A DNA stretch of 64,000 nt from Datnioides undecimradiatus (Eukaryota; Chordata; Actinopteri; Lobotiformes; Datnioididae), in contig WARS01000071.1 of assembly GCA_008933995.1 (NCBI GenBank), forward strand, positions 2,649,652 to 2,713,651, in the 5' to 3' direction. Positions 63,931 through 64,000 of the stretch are shown here, one piece after another; the first letter of the stretch is position 1; every line of letters begins with the position of its first letter. Below the pieces are notes generated by a model that was not told the DNA's origin, searched no databases, and was given only the letters and a program-made list of their open reading frames with translations. The position numbers and the translations under genes were made by a program.

Positions 63931-64000
63931 CGCCACGCCGCAAATTAAAATCTGCTACTCCTCTCGAGGCGTGATCGGCCGTTGCAGATGTCCGGATGTT

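Larger units (their letters stand above)
55847..64000 (-). other. spryd3: Upstream spryd3 intron, at least 8.1 kb, with dispersed repeats
   Basis: No exon encoding the upstream SPRY sequence was recognised to the window end. The stretch holds a tRNA-type SINE at 59230, TTAGCATGCTAA-type repeats at 63060 and 63850, and an unassigned 232-codon minus-strand frame at 61954. A further gene nested in the intron cannot be excluded. Confidence 0.5.

Overview
This window looks like nuclear DNA of a teleost fish, probably a percomorph. The coding exons are vertebrate genes split by spliceosomal introns with GT-AG borders. Dinucleotide (CA/GT) microsatellites are very dense, and several interspersed repeats resemble families common in percomorph genomes. 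The species and the paralogue letters (a/b) cannot be fixed from the sequence alone.

Left end (1 to about 10.9 kb, minus strand): the first 30 bases encode the N-terminal ten residues of the monocarboxylate transporter MCT1 (slc16a1), immediately after a splice acceptor. The matching untranslated first exon, with a strong GTGAGT donor and a CpG-rich promoter, lies near 10.67-10.9 kb. Positions 33-10668 are therefore one long 5' intron, and the rest of the gene lies off the left edge.

About 11-26.9 kb is a gene-poor spacer between two divergent genes. It holds microsatellites, an 11-copy CA-rich minisatellite at 19.2-19.5 kb, a degenerate ACAAAATGAC-type array at 20.6 kb and fragments of old interspersed repeats.

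Middle (about 27-43.3 kb, plus strand): a complete lima1 (EPLIN) gene. I joined ten coding exons with consistent phases into an inferred 718-residue actin-binding protein with one canonical LIM domain. A probable untranslated first exon ends at 27072, and a poly(A) signal lies at 43250. Two of its splice acceptors sit directly against simple repeats: (GT)13 before the LIM exon and (GTTT)n before a 49-nt exon.

Right end (about 46.9-64 kb, minus strand): the last four coding exons of spryd3, running towards lima1 (tail to tail). They encode the C-terminal SPRY half, 150 residues. Its upstream exons were not found and should lie beyond the right edge. Its introns hold a 67-bp GAA tract, a CTCF-like site, a tRNA-type SINE, copies of a TTAGCATGCTAA-containing repeat and one unexplained 232-codon open frame.

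The three genes do not form a functional pathway (lactate/pyruvate transport, actin bundling, SPRY scaffold); their proximity is synteny. I found no CRISPR array, operon, virus or other novel multi-gene system. The best leads are the repeat-built splice sites of lima1, the GAA tract and the unassigned open frame.
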